The notes under the pieces: model-generated | Databases searched by the model: none | The model's input: the letters and a program-made list of their open reading frames with translations, nothing else | Told to the model about the DNA's origin: nothing | Assembly: GCF_042453785.1 (NCBI RefSeq) | Contig: NC_091674.1 | Location: forward strand, 31,507,501 to 31,571,500 | Length of the DNA: 64,000 bases | Reading direction: 5' to 3' | From: Malus domestica | Taxonomy: Eukaryota > Streptophyta > Magnoliopsida > Rosales > Rosaceae | Translations under genes and position numbers: made by a program | Part shown: piece after piece, positions 34,950-47,487 of the stretch | Numbering within the stretch: the stretch's first letter is position 1 | Layout of the letters: every line of letters starts with the position of its first letter

Positions 34950-35890
34950 GCAATATATGAGAATAGTTTTCTGCGTTACAGAGTAAAAGTGACCGATCCA
35001 GAAGTGCAGATGGCCATTCGAAACTGGGTGGATTATTCTTCAATCGTTGTGCATCCATTTTTCCTTATAAATTTCTTCTGTTCCTTCTCCCGTGAGTAAT
35101 TTACTTTTGATAGAGCTCTGTAAAAGTCTCCCCTCTCTTGTGTGTAAGTTGTTAATTGACTGCTTCAGGGAAAGAGATGAATGATTTGTTTGCAAAGTAC
35201 CAAAAATGGGGTATTTGCCCATCAAAGTTAATCCAGTACAAATACGTTTGCCCATCACTTTCATTTCATAAAAAAGCATTCTAAAATTATTCTGTTTAAA
35301 TTGACTGGATTTGTTGGTTGGAAGTTGGATCTTGGATGTCACTTTGGATTTGGAATCGGAGTGCGTCTTGGGTACGGCCACCGCATCTCTCAATCCACCT
35401 ACTGCGCACATGCTGCTCTATAATTTCTTCTCTAGATGGAGGTAGAGGTGGTGGCTGTAACCAAGACTTTCTCCTGTAATATTTTCATCAACAAGAACCA
35501 AGGATAATCAAGCACAAAATCACACATTGTGGCTCCCAACAGGTCGGAATTTCCAACTTGGAACTGCAGCAGGCCATTCTGTCTAGGGTGTTGATAGCTC
35601 AAGTTGGCTGTGGATGTTTGTATGGAGTCTATTGACACCATTTTCGTTGTTTGGCGAAAATACCAAGAATACATTCAGTTTCAACAAATGCAGAACTCAG
35701 AGTTTATCATCAATAATAAAGCTAAAAGAAGCAGATTTCCAAGTCACTACTTGCAAACAGGTACAAATCTCTATTCAACATGTTTAAAAGTGAGCGGGGA
35801 AGGTCTGATGTTTAACTCGAAGAGCTTATGTGATTTTTTCTCCTTTTCCCCTTTTTGTTTTTCAGGTGCCAGGGTCAGGAAAAGTCAATT
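34950..35890. other. Convergent intergenic region
   Basis: It holds the 3' UTRs of the BRO1 gene (plus) and CCDC12 (minus). An 80-codon minus-strand open stretch at 35432-35674 includes NGLLQFQVGNSDLLGATMCD and a second one lies at 35325-35411. They look mildly protein-like, but no family is recognised and no splice frame was established. Confidence 0.35.
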
Positions 35891-37702
35891 CTAGTCTTCT
35901 CCACCATTTCCGCCATCTCTATCCAATTGCTTTTGCTTCTCTTGTTCCCCTGCTAAAACAAAAAAATACAAAAAGAAAGAGAAAACCAGTTATTAAGCAG
36001 TTGATTCTCATTGTCACAGGAGATAGATTAATTAAAGTGTAAAGTGATGCAGTTCCTTGAAACCTTCAAACCAATTTCCTAACCAAATGCAATGTTAGCC
36101 TCTTTACATTGTAAGCCAAGCACATCAACGAAAAGACTTGATCTTTTTAATGCAGAGGCTGAACTGAGGCCCCAATTATGGTTCTGAAACTATTTACTTC
36201 TCCAGACAATGCAACTGAATATCCAATGGGACACCATGTGAGATTGATATATTTCCCAGTGGGGGAAGCATGACTTTAATAATGGCGAGGAAAGTAACAA
36301 TGCAAGTTACTGACATACAGCTCAATATTAGGAAAGATGAAAAGAAATATGAAGAGATCAACTGCTTTATTTCTGAAAACAACAATATGGTAATGGTGAT
36401 CGAAACTTATGGCACACCTTCTAACGAATCAATTTAAGAAAATATTTCATGATGTTCAATCTTTTAAATTTTCTATGGAGGGTGATGGTGAAAATGGTAA
36501 TTACATACCCATAAGTTTAAGCATTGCCTTTTGTGTTCGCTTTTCAAGCTTATCAAGCCTCTTCTGCACATCCCTGCGAAGTTCCCAGTTTGGTTTTTTA
36601 GGAGCAATATTCACAAATGGGTCCTGAACGTTGATCCAGAATTAGCACATGTAAGATAAGGAACAATCCCTTTGAAAAGCACAGATGCTAGTGATTAACT
36701 GAATAAGAGAGTGGGCCTCGAAATTCAAAAATAATCAAGCACCTCTTTCTTCTCTGATAGAGGAGGTACTGCTGCAACAGGGTCTTCAAACTTTGGCAGC
36801 ACCGGTGGAACAAGCTTTCCCCCCTGAAGCTGCTTATCATGAGGAACATAATTTCGGAATTTCATGTTGGCATTACTGCACAAACTTACAGTTTAGGAGG
36901 CAGCCATTTTTTCTGGGTCCTATAAACTTAAAGGCCATGAAGAACAGACAAAACCTATGTACCATAATAAGTAATGATATAATGGAAAACATCCTGACCA
37001 AGCCTTCTACTATAAATCAACTATCTCACTAAGCTAAACAAATACAACCATGAAATGAATTCCAAATGCTAGTATAAGTGAAGACATAGACCATGAAAAA
37101 AAATGGAAGCAGAAGTCTCATATGTGTATGGTACGACAGTATCTACTTCCCAAACTTCATTCAGCTGCTCCTTTTGGGGATTATTCAGGTTTACTCTTGT
37201 CCTCACCCTAAAGATCTTGTGCTCACGATGAAACCACATAATCCATAGTTATGTTATCCCCAAAAAAACCCATAATCACATGCATACCTCATGCTTGTAG
37301 AGATACATGAAATATTAAATGCAAACAAAACCGTTTAGTATCATCTCAAATGACACATGCGTATGAAATATAAATCCAGAGCGAGTAGGGATTGCAAACA
37401 TCATGGGTAAACCAAATAATGTTCACATTATCAACCCACAAACTTGTGAATTTAAAATTAATATAATACTTGAATAAGACTATTTAGAAAATGGAGGATA
37501 GGTAAGGGATATTAACATACAAAACATGAATAGGATCTACTCACGCTTCGTCACTAATTGCATTGTTTTCATTAGTGTTATCGTGAGCTTGAGCGGAATC
37601 CTCATCTGGAGTGTTTAACAGTTCCTGAGCAGCTTTAAGAGCTCTTAGCCTCTCTTGACGCGCTGCAAGTACTTGTTCAACGGAGTCCTCTTCAACGGCC
37701 AT
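35891..37702 (-). CDS. CCDC12: Coiled-coil domain-containing protein 12 (cwf18 family splicing factor)
   Basis: CCDC12, or Cwf18 in fission yeast, is a small protein of the activated spliceosome. Four coding exons (37702-37545, 36875-36743, 36623-36509, 35949-35891) total 465 nt, or 154 residues, a normal length. It starts MAVEEDSVEQVLAARQERLR with a helical Lys/Arg/Glu-rich segment. The conserved core follows: NMKFRNYVPHDKQLQGGKL, PPVLPKFEDPVAAVPPLSEK, DPFVNIAPKKPNWELRRDVQ and KRLDKLEKRTQKAMLKLM. It ends EKQKQLDRDGGNGGED. The exon 3 to 4 junction gives LMGEQEK where LMEEQEK is commoner, a one-residue difference that may be normal or a sign that the acceptor is slightly off. The start is the first ATG after a leader intron. 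Confidence 0.9.
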
Positions 37703-38230
37703 TGCTTCACCTATAGCAGATGAAATGACATTATAATGAATATATATTTTGGCTTAGCACGAAAGAAATTAAAAAAAATTCAGAGGATTGTTATAATTTA
37801 CACCAGATTATCCTATCCAGCATGATATTTAACCTTTAATCTGTAACCTTTAATCTTTAATCAAAAGTGGTATTAATTGCAGGTTAAGCCCAAAAGATGT
37901 GAAAGAAGTGATTTGCAATAACAACAACTGGCTAAATCAAGAGCCCTAGGCTGGGTTCGTTGGGCAGAAAAAATGAAGAATAAAACAGAAGAGAAATATC
38001 ATCAGCAGCAGCAGAAATAATAAAAATAAATAAACAAATAGTTGAGGAAAAGTAGCGAGAAGAAGAAGATGGAATACCGGAGAAGACGAAGAGAAGGCCC
38101 CGGACTCGTCGTCTGCGGCGCTGCAATGCACTGTTAACACTGTCACTGTGGAATGGAATGGAAGAATTGAGAATTTGAGAGGAAGGAGGAGAAACAAAAG
38201 AGGTGGAGACTGGAATAGAAAGACACAGCC
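37703..38230 (-). other. CCDC12 leader exon and intron
   Basis: Minus-strand splice sites CTTCTCCG|GTATTCC (about 38078) and GCTATAG|GTGAAGCA (about 37711) define a leader intron of about 370 bp. The first exon reaches towards about 38200. This is inferred from consensus only. Confidence 0.5.
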
Positions 38231-38411
38231 GACCACAGGACAGCATTGAGATCAATGGGCTTCTTTTCGTGTTGCATGAGTTGGTCCAAGTGAGATAAAT
38301 GGGCTTTTAGTGAGCCGAGCCACAGTATATAAAAGGCGTTGGGCCTGCCGTGCGTGCCTCATACGTACATGGAGTATTTTCTTTCTTGTTGGAGTACCTC
38401 GTTGAGCAAAA
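38200..38411. promoter_or_regulatory. Probable bidirectional promoter of CCDC12 and the DUF1308 gene
   Basis: The two genes are divergent. The plus-strand ATG is at 38412 and the minus-strand leader begins near 38200, leaving about 0.2 kb. A TATA-like AGTATATAAAAGGC at about 38324-38337 fits the plus-strand gene. A shared promoter is inferred from spacing. Confidence 0.55.
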
Positions 38412-41400
38412 ATGGAAGTCGGAAGAAAGGAAGTGATTGATGGAGCAGAAGCAGATGCATATGCAGCACAACAAGCAGCAGTGGAATTGGAATTGGCAAG
38501 GAAGAGATGCAGATTTGTGATAGGGCGGATTGAGGGATTGCCAGCTCCTACCAACATCAAACGCACTCTTCTCAAACTGGTTGACTCCGAACTCATTTTT
38601 CTCTCCCGCTCCTCCTCCGCCGCCTCCTCCTCCACTTCTTCAACTCCCCTCACCAACATCAAGAGGTTTGCACTGAATTGCTTGCCCATTCATTTTCACA
38701 TCATCTCATTCTATTATAATGAAATTCGAAATGTATCGTCTGAATCAATGAAATTCCAAAATCAAACAAACAAATAATTATCATCTGGTTTGCTTTTCAT
38801 TTCTTTACTTGTTTATGCATGAGTTGAGTTTTTTTTATTTATTGTGATTGTGAATGAATGAGTTGAGTTTTTTATGGCATGGCGTCTAATTCTATTTAGT
38901 CTCCAAATAATCTAAACCCACTTAGCTGCTTAATGATTTTATCGTGGAAATATATCGACTGAAAAGTAAACAAACAAGTAATTGTCATCTCCTTCGCCTT
39001 TCATTACTTGTGAACTGGAATGAAATGGACTGATTTTGATTGTGGAGTGTCTGTCTTGTATTTGACGGGTATCTTTTTTGTTAATTTCAACTGTAATTTT
39101 GGCAGTGTCAATATCGGACACATCGAGGCAGTTGTTCACATTCTCCGGCAGCCCTTCATTACTGGGGTTTCTCGCGTTTGCAAGCCAATCCCTTTCTCAA
39201 CCTTAGCCCCAGTTGCACAGCAAACCGACCCTTGTGTCAACCACAAACACGTCCATGTTGATATAGTTTGCACACTCCATGGGAACCCTGTCTGGATTGT
39301 TGTCTCCGACAGGAACCCTAAATACATTACTTGGACTGGCTTCCGATCCCCTTCCCATCATAAGAGTAGGGGCTTAAAATTGCGTATTCAGCAACTCACT
39401 GCTGCTGCCCGCTCTGCTGTGGCACTCAAACCTTCCTCGATTATTCTTTTCTTCTCATACCGAAACGGTCTTAGCAGCGTTATTTGTGATAGACTAAAAG
39501 AGGAGTTTGGGGCAACTGAGTTTCGATTGGATTTTCCTATTTTAGACTTTGATTTTGATTTATCCGAGGAACCTGGTGACTGGACTAATGTACTTGCCGC
39601 AAGAACGTTTCAACAGGCTTGTGTATTTGAAATAAAGGTTAATGATCCAAGGGACACTGTTTTCAGTTCAGAATCTGATGTCAAGGACTCATGCCTGGGA
39701 GAGGTGGCTGCTGAGACTTACCAGGATCCGTCTGTCTCAAAGGAGGACACTCAATTTTTCCCTGTTTTCTCTTCTCTGATTTCAAGAATGGGAATTCACT
39801 CATTGGATGCAAAAAATGTGGAATCTGTGAAACTGGGGCGTATTCTGGGTGATGGTGAACTTATTAACTTTGATACAACTGCTTTGATTGCTCTTATATC
39901 GGGTATTAGTAATGGTGGTACAGACAAGCTTTTGGCTACTCCAGAAAGTGAATTGAGGCAGCGGTTTAAGGGTAACTACGAGTTTGTGATTCAACAGGTT
40001 AGTTCTTCATTCTAGTTTTGTGCTTCCCGTCCCATTTTCTTGGAAATCTTTTGGTGTTATAGCGGGACATAGCCGTATTGAAGGATTGAATTATGAACTC
40101 AAAAAGTAGTTAGTTTTAGAGTTAGCGTGTCTGTTGGCTCTGTGGTATTACTCTGTGAATGGTCAGTTTTACTTTTAAGATTTAAAATATCTTGAGAAAT
40201 CCTTTCAATCCAGGCTGTTCAAGTTTATTGTTTTACAGTGTGGCAGATACTTAATAAACACAAACAAAGATGGATTGGTTCAGTAGATCATTGGCAGTCC
40301 GTTAAAATGACAACCTATAAGATTTTAACCACTGTTACTCTGTACATTGAACTTCTTATTATATTTATTTATCTTTTCCTTAAATATTTCTTATGGTATT
40401 TGCTATCATGCTGACTCATAAAGTTTGTTTATATGCCTCATCAACCATTTTTTCGTTCTGGGAACTAAATAAAATTATCCACCTTTCACAAGATTTATGT
40501 TACATTAACATCCAATCCAGGTTAAGGTTTCTTGATATCCTGCCAGGTGATGTCTGAGATTCAGAATCCAATTCTTGTTGAACTTGGTCGCGCAATGTCT
40601 GGAAAGAGAGGCATAATCTGTGAAAGTGTCCTTTTGGAGTTCAAAGAGTTAGCATTTATGTGTGGTGGGCCCAATGAGAACTTGAGAGCTAGCCATTTGC
40701 TAAAGTATCTTACGTGAGTTTTCCTACCAGTTTTTTGTTACTTCTTTAAACATTTTTTTGTGTCTGCCCCAATTTCAAAAGGATATAAACACTGACATTA
40801 TAGAAAAAACTAAGGGTCCATTTGATAACAACTTCTTTTTTGTTTTTTTAGTTTTTAGTTTTCATTTTTGTGTTGGAGATAGAATAAAAACATGGGAGAA
40901 AGAGAGATAAAGAAGAGTGGAGGAAGGATGCCGGAAGAGATGTAGCAGAAATGTATAAGGAAAAGTACACAAAATGAAAACTAAAAACCAAAAACTGTTT
41001 TAAGTTGTTTTTCCTTATATAATTGGCTTCGGCCTGCGGAATGCTTCAACTTAATTGGTGAGTTAACCTTGGGTGTATGATATAGGTCATTGCACATACG
41101 AGGAACTTTGTAGATTGAATTTGGAGGATGATGCATGAAATAGACTTACATATTGGCTTCCGAGGTTGGTAAAGCCTAACTAGATTCTAGTGCCCTCAGT
41201 CTAGGACATTAAACATATTTTGAGGTTATTTATTTAATTAGGAAATGAAAATTTATAGAAAGAAGGAAATGAGCACTGCACATTTGTGATAACCGACCAA
41301 CCCTGGTCTGCATTGAGGTTCAAACTGAGTTGTATGGACGTTGGTATGATAGGTTTGATGATTTGCTCCTTTATTATCTATAGGGTCTGTATCTGGTTAA

Positions 41401-41663
41401 TCATTTTCCTTTTGTTGGTATTATCATGCGCTAATAACCTTTAGGACTGGTGCAGGGTTGTTCCTGATAGTCCCTCTGAACGCATGATGAGCCTTCCAAC
41501 CACTAGAAAACTGGCTTTGAAGAATAAGGTTGTTTTTGGTACTGGTGATTCCTGGTGTGCTCCAACTGTAACGGCAAATATGGCATTTGTTAGAGCAATT
41601 TCACAAACTGGGATGTCCTTGTTTACGATTGAGCACAGACCGCGGGCTTTGACTGGTGATTAG
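38412..41663 (+). CDS. DUF1308 protein (UPF0415/C7orf25-like)
   Basis: The protein matches the eukaryotic DUF1308 family, related to human C7orf25; its biochemical role is not established. Four coding exons (38412-38665, 39106-39997, 40547-40713, 41456-41663) total 1,521 nt and give 506 residues. The N-terminal half is helical (AYAAQQAAVELELARKRCRF, then IGRIEGLPAPTNIKRTLLKL). A conserved stretch follows: HVHVDIVCTLHGNPVWIVVS, RNPKYITWTGF and ALKPSSIILFFS. The C-terminal DUF1308 core contains LGRILGDGELINFDTTALIA, LISGISN, NPILVELGRAMSGKRGIICE, FKELAFMCGGPNE, KLALKNKVVFGTGDSWCAPT and MSLFTIEHRPRALTGD, the usual end. All splice sites fit. No damage is visible. A MITE lies in intron 3. Confidence 0.9.
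40810..41020. mobile_element. MITE-like insertion in intron 3 of the DUF1308 gene
   Basis: AAGGGTCCATTTGATAACAA with TTTTTAGTTTTTAGTTTTCA at the left mirrors GAAAACTAAAAACCAAAAAC, then TTAAGTTG, at the right. The purine-rich centre (GGGAGAAAGAGAGATAAAGA) is typical of a common plant hAT-type MITE. The target duplication was not resolved. Confidence 0.5.
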
Positions 41664-42959
41664 TTCTTCTATGTTGTCCTGATATTTAGAAGCCAAACAT
41701 GCTTCCATGGATGGCAATGAGAGGTATTGTTAATCCACTTTATAAATTGAAGTGGTTGGGTCTGTATCACATAAGATGCACCCAGAATGACTGGAACGTA
41801 CAGGTGACAAAATCCATCAGGTGTTCTGGTTAGTTCAAGTTGAAACTGATCCTGCAGGTCAGTTCAAGTTCTGATTATGTGATTCACTCTGCTCGTAGAT
41901 CCTTCTAGTTATATATTTTTAACTATTGTAGGACACATGACATGACATTTTATCGATAGACATGACTCTATGTAGATCTGTACACCATTACATATAAAAT
42001 ACTTTTTTATTTCCGTCACAACTCAATGGCTGCGTTTACTACGAGAGAAAACGACAACTGCATTGATGGAAATACATATGGAAAGTGCTTCCATTTTGCG
42101 TTTGGCCAGTCAAGGCTACATTGAGTAGAGTTTTGTTCTGATGAGCTTGGTAAAACTTTGGTAGCGTCATAAAGCTTCGTGGTTGTATACCACACACTCA
42201 ACCGGCCACCTTTCTCGTAGTAAACTCCATTTCTCTTGTTTGGGTAATTGGCTGTTATTTGACGTCGAATTGAGCATATAAGGTCATGTCCAAATTGTGC
42301 CTTAAGTCGCTAATCTTCAAGCTATCATCCGAGTAATTAGGAAGTTTAGGGTGGAAGATGAGATAAAGGAGCAGAGTGATTATTCGCCTGAAGCAGAAGC
42401 AGAAGCAGCTTCGTTTTCTCTGTCGCTTTCTCTCTCTGTAGTTGATGATGATGATGAACTGTGTCCATGCAGTAGCACCACCGGAGGCATGGGTGGTATT
42501 GCAGTTGGTGGTGCCTCCACATCTCCAGCAGGATGAACACCAACTCTCTGGTGATCAGCCATCTCTGTTGTTAATTAACTTTCCCTCATGTCTACGTTTC
42601 CAGTCCGTGTATATAAATAAGCATGTAGGTTTCCTAACGTTTGCGTATGGTCCTCCGGCCTTTCTTAATAATATTCCTACGACTTTTTTGGGAGAAAAAA
42701 AGTTTTGATCACAGATCACCCCCTCACCTACTCAAAACGACAAACATATCGCAATTTATACTTACAGCGCCAAGTGTATATATAGGATGTGCGGCGGTTC
42801 AGCCAATCAAGTTAATAAGCATTCAAATGCGAATAATACCTTGGTAGCCTTCATCCCTTGTCAGTTACAAATTCAAAATAGCATTCCTAAAACCAAGTTA
42901 TTTTGACCTTCAAGGTGTATAGTAGGTTAATTTGTTCATTCAATGTTTCAAACAAGGGT
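41664..42959. other. 3' UTR and intergenic region, weak small ORFs
   Basis: It begins with the DUF1308 3' UTR. At 42351-42536 a 61-codon plus-strand frame (MEDEIKEQSDYSPEAEAEAA) and an opposing minus-strand frame overlap over a low-complexity GAAGCAGAAGCAGAAGCAGC / GATGATGATGATG stretch. Neither is convincing as a gene. Confidence 0.35.
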
Positions 42960-43428
42960 GAAGTGTAGATTTAGTCCCTGAACTATCACTCCAGTGAAAA
43001 TTAGGTCCCTGAATTATTTTTAGGGATAAAAAGTCCCTAAATTTATTAAAAATTGCTAAATTCATTCATACTATTATATTCAAAGCTATTTTATCCAATT
43101 TTTCGTCAACTTAGGTTACTTAACACACTTTAAAGTATAATATTATCATTTTCTCGTCTATAAACCCTTAACATTTCATATAGGTTGCAAATTAACGTCC
43201 AATTTACCATCAAAAGTTAACTTACAATATTTCTTTTTGAAAAACTACCAATTTATCCTCCAAAGTTAACTCCATACACAATTTATTTATGAAAAACTAC
43301 CAATCTACCCCCAAATGTGTATCACATGCAAGTAATGTGACTTAAATTGACGGAAAATTGAATATAGTAGCTTCGAATATAATATTAGAGATGTAATTGA
43401 CATATTTTTATAATTTAAGGATTGATTT
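42960..43428. mobile_element. Fold-back element
   Basis: ACTATTATATTCAAAGCTAT, then TTTTTCGTCAACTTAGGTTA, at the left (43069-43122) are matched inversely by TGACTTAAATTGACGGAAAA and AGCTTCGAATATAATATTAG at the right (43337-43386). Outer parts also pair (TCCCTAAATTTATTAAAAAT with TTTTTATAATTTAAGGA). The centre carries GAAAAACTACCAATTTA-type repeats. No ORF is present. Confidence 0.6.
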
Positions 43429-43429
43429 T

Positions 43430-44450
43430 TTCTGAAAAAATAGAGATACAATGATTGACAAAGATACAAGGATTGACAAGCGTCCAAACTCAACAGACAA
43501 ATTGGAATTCACCCACAAAATAGAAAACTCTAAATATGGTTGATAATAATATGACATAATCTGAATTACAACTTCGATAAGCCAAGCCTTTATATAGACG
43601 TCAAACTCTAATTCTACTACTAGGACATGTAAGTCTAGTAAATAAACGAAACACAAAAGAAAACTAATAAATTCTTATAAAACAGGAAAAGACAAAAATA
43701 GCCAAAACTCAAACTTTCCTAAAATTTTAAACTCAAGTCTCTCTTTTCTCGAAGCCTGCTTAAGCTACTAGCAAATATGCAACAATGACTTGTTGCCTTT
43801 TCCTTTGCTAAAAACCAATGTTTTCTCATTTTTGCACCATTATTTCTTATTTTGTACGACTTTTGTTTCTATGAATCTCTCCACTTTGATCGACCCCTAT
43901 TTTCCTACATCAATCCATCAACAAAGGCAGGCTTCACATATGTATATATCATTCAACTTTGTGCCTTTTCTTTTAGAAACTTGAAATACAATATCAAATT
44001 CATTTATTTTCCCCCAAGAGAAGCTTCAATTTGATTGCCACGCAACAAATGAAAGAATCTCCAATTCAGTTCTCGAGCATGAACCAAGTAATTACCGAGT
44101 AATACGGTTGGTGGATACAAATTCTCTCTTTATGTTTGTAAATAATCTTTGACATCAATTGCATACATGGATATTGATTGGATTCTTTAAACTAAAATTC
44201 ACTAATGTTGCAACAGGGAACAGTTTACAATAAAGTTTAAACAGCTGGGGGAAGGAAGGAGTGCCAGTTACTTGAGCTAGCCTTCCAACTTCCAATGGAA
44301 AGGATTATTAATCACAGATAATTATCCTCCACGAGTAGATAAAACTTGATCAGAACAAGGATGGAACAATCAAATCTTGCATGTAGGACGTACAAAGGCA
44401 ATTTGTGCTCTTGTTCTATCAAAGGACCAAGGTGACAAAACAAGGGAAAA
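43430..44450. other. Region without gene
   Basis: No coding family is recognised. The part near 44450 includes the 3' flank of the dead alcohol dehydrogenase gene. Confidence 0.4.
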
Positions 44451-45832
44451 CTAGTTTTCCATGTGGATGACACAACGCAAACACTTGCCTTCTCGCATGA
44501 GATTGAAAGCTTTATTCACATCTTCAAACGGCAGGTTATGTGTTAAGTACTCATCAACTTGGATTTCCTGCATTTTCCAATTAACAAAACATACGTTTTA
44601 TAATTAATAGGCTCTGTGTACTTTTTGTTAATTCAAAAATTCTTCAAGCAAAATCTTTTTCATAAAAACAAGGCCAAACTGGAAGGCTTCAATATTATTA
44701 TTTTGACATACTAAAAATGCTTCGGAAACTTCAACAGTTATTCAATTTCTATTTGCTCATATAAAAGGAAATGTTTCTGTGATCACGTTGAATCATCGAG
44801 ACATTAGACATTTATCAAACTAAAACATGCTAAAGTGTTAACAAGAGCTCTATTGCTTAGACATCCCCCCTGTCGCATTTTCTGGTAAGTACCAGAGTGC
44901 TAGGACCGAAGATGGTCTGTAGATTACCTAAACTACATGAGGACATAATGAATTCTACCATAATGAAAGGTAAAAGGACACTTCATATTAGATGATATAT
45001 CTTTCTTGAAGCTTCAGTGGAATTTTAGTTAGTTCAATTACCTTTTTTGTGTACATTTCTACTAAGGAAGGGAGATCAGTTTTAGGTTTCCATCCTCCAA
45101 ATAGCGATCCCTTCAATGTTCTTCCAGTAAGAAATGCTCCATAATGAGCTGTTATTTCGGGCTTCACTTTGGCATTCCAAGTGTAACCGTCAAACCCCAT
45201 CCCTTCAAGCAAACGCCATATAAAAACGAGGCCAAGTTGAATGAATAGAACTTCATCAATTTACACACAAAATTAAATATGAGATATGCTTAAAAAGAAA
45301 AGGAAACCCTGAGATATGAGAAACTTACATCGCAACATGCCTGCAATGCAGTAGTTACCAATTACCATCCCAGTGTCACCTATACATTCAAATGAGTAAT
45401 CTGCTCCACCGCCTGTCATATGCTTAATAACCTGAAAGAACGTTAGCTCACATTTTAGTTTCAAGACAAATGATATTCAAGTTGATCCATTATCGTTCCT
45501 TACTCACTGTAGAATTCCAATCACCTCATTCAATCTACAACCAAGCTCCAACCATCGGTCACGCTGACTATTTAATTATTATTATTATTATTATTTTCTT
45601 TGATAATATTAAATTGGGGGAGGGGGATCCATCTGGACCATATGGTTTAGTCAGAATTACCTGTTGAATAGGTTCTTTGCTGTCATTTGGTTTGATAAAT
45701 TCTGTAATTCCAAAAGCTTTAGCTGTGTGTACCAGTAAGAGCATCATAATTTAACATATAACTCCAGAATCCAGATAGAAGAAACACATATCTCTCAAAA
45801 TATACCATTTTCACCCTTTTCAGGATTAGTGT

Positions 45833-46295
45833 TGTTAGAATTCATCTGTCCCACATCGGCCAGAAGGCTTGAGAACAAGCCCTTTAAATAGAATTACCCT
45901 ACTCTAACTAACACCGATGCCTTTTGTGATAAAACTCCACATCTGACGGATTGAGTAGGTGACCAAGTGTTGTCCACAATATCGATATCGTTGGAGTAGA
46001 CCATGACCCGTCTACCTGAAATTTAACATGGTATCAGAGCCAGGGGAAACCCCACACCTGATGGAACGGGTGAGCCCCGACTTGGCTCCACGTGGTTGCC
46101 GATGTGTGGAACTCCACGTGTGACCCATAAAATGAGGTCTCAAGTGCGGGGGAGTGTTATCCCACTCTAACTAATACCGAGCCTTTTTGGATTAAAACCC
46201 ACCCCCCACACCTGACGGATTGAGTAGGTGATCAAATGAGGACATTATCGATCTTGTTGGAGTGGACCAATGGTCCGTCTACCTAAAATTTAACA
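45833..46295 (+). mobile_element. TRIM-type element inside an ADH exon
   Basis: LTR 1 is 45833-46028 (TGTTAGAATT..TTTAACA). The primer-binding site TGGTATCAGAGCC (initiator tRNA-Met complement) starts at 46029, and a purine tract GCGGGGGAG lies before LTR 2 at 46155-46295. LTR 2 is about 55 bp shorter near its start. The perfect target duplication AGTGT is at 45828-45832 and 46296-46300. The interior is only about 126 bp with no ORF. It is antisense to the gene. Confidence 0.88.
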
Positions 46296-47107
46296 AGTGT
46301 CAACACCAATTATTTGAGATGCTCCCCTAAGCTTTGCACCCTGTGAAACCTATCACACACGAAACCATTATTGTTTGAATTATATGCTGCATTGCTGCTG
46401 CTGTCATTTTTGCAAGGCCTACTGTACCGATATAAAGGTAAACCTGTACTTACAGAAAGGCCTACTGTCCCAAGACCGAATATCACCACACTTGATCCAT
46501 TAGATATATCAGCAATGTTCGAAGCTGCACCCAAGCCTAAAAATTTGTATCCATACATAACATATGTTAGATATGCTTTTCGTTGACCAAGAATTGTCAT
46601 TACCAATACGCATACAGCCTACATAGAAGTCCATGTAGCGGTGTCTGAGGGCTATCATAAACTGAAATTGCATTCCTCTACCAAACCTTAAACCCTCTGA
46701 GCTATATATGTATGCATACATCATGTGTATGCATGTATCATGCGATCTCATGGCAATATCAGCAAGACTTGAAACTCTACCTCCAGCTACTCCACAACTG
46801 AGAAGGCATACTTCCTCCAGAGGCACAAGTGAGCTGATTTTGACAGCACATCCTGAGTGCACCACAGTATATTCGCTAAAACTTGAAACTGCACAATAAT
46901 GGTAAACGGGCTCCCCAGTGGCATTTATAGAGAAGCGTGTCCTCTGATCGCAGTGCATTACGCCTCTCCTTTCAAGCCCCAGGAGATGGCAGATGTTAGT
47001 TTTACCCGATGCGCATTGCCTGCATTTCCCGCATTCCCCAATGAACACTGTTAGCACATGGTCCCCTTGAGTACATTCAGTCACTCCCTCCCCAACACTC
47101 TCGACTG

Positions 47108-47108
47108 C

Positions 47109-47157
<49 letters not shown>

Positions 47158-47158
47158 A
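47108..47158. repeat. (AT)n microsatellite at an ADH intron-exon boundary
   Basis: About 45 bp of alternating AT abuts the acceptor of the exon beginning near VESVGEGV. The expected phase for GHEATG(I)VES does not work cleanly here, so repeat growth may have damaged the boundary. Confidence 0.6.
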
Positions 47159-47487
47159 GTAGATGAAATAGAAAATACAGAAATAATTTACCCCGTTGCT
47201 TCATGGCCAAATATCCGAGGAAAGATAGCCTGCAATTAAAATGACAGATATAAATGCGAGCAGGTCAACAACAAAAAATTGAAGAATAAGAAAAAGAAAA
47301 GAAATACCTGAGACTCCCAGGCAGAGAGGTCACTACGACAGAGAGAGGTGCAGACAACTTTGATCCTTATCTCCATTGGCTGAGGTGGACTCACATTCAC
47401 TTGCTCTATCACCAAAGGCCGTCCAGCTCCCCACGCCACTGCCGCTGCTTTTACATTTTCATTTGGATTTGGATTTTCACAAAACAT

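Noticed and set aside
42346..42562. Overlapping small frames on both strands (MEDEIKEQSD.. and MADHQRVGVH..)
   Set aside because: They sit over trinucleotide-like low-complexity DNA (GAAGCA, GATGAT), lack a family match, and neither has supporting splice sites.
46509..47210. 233-codon minus-strand frame with an Ile/Tyr-alternating stretch
   Set aside because: It reads through the (AT)n microsatellite and an intron. Only its middle part is the true ADH exon.
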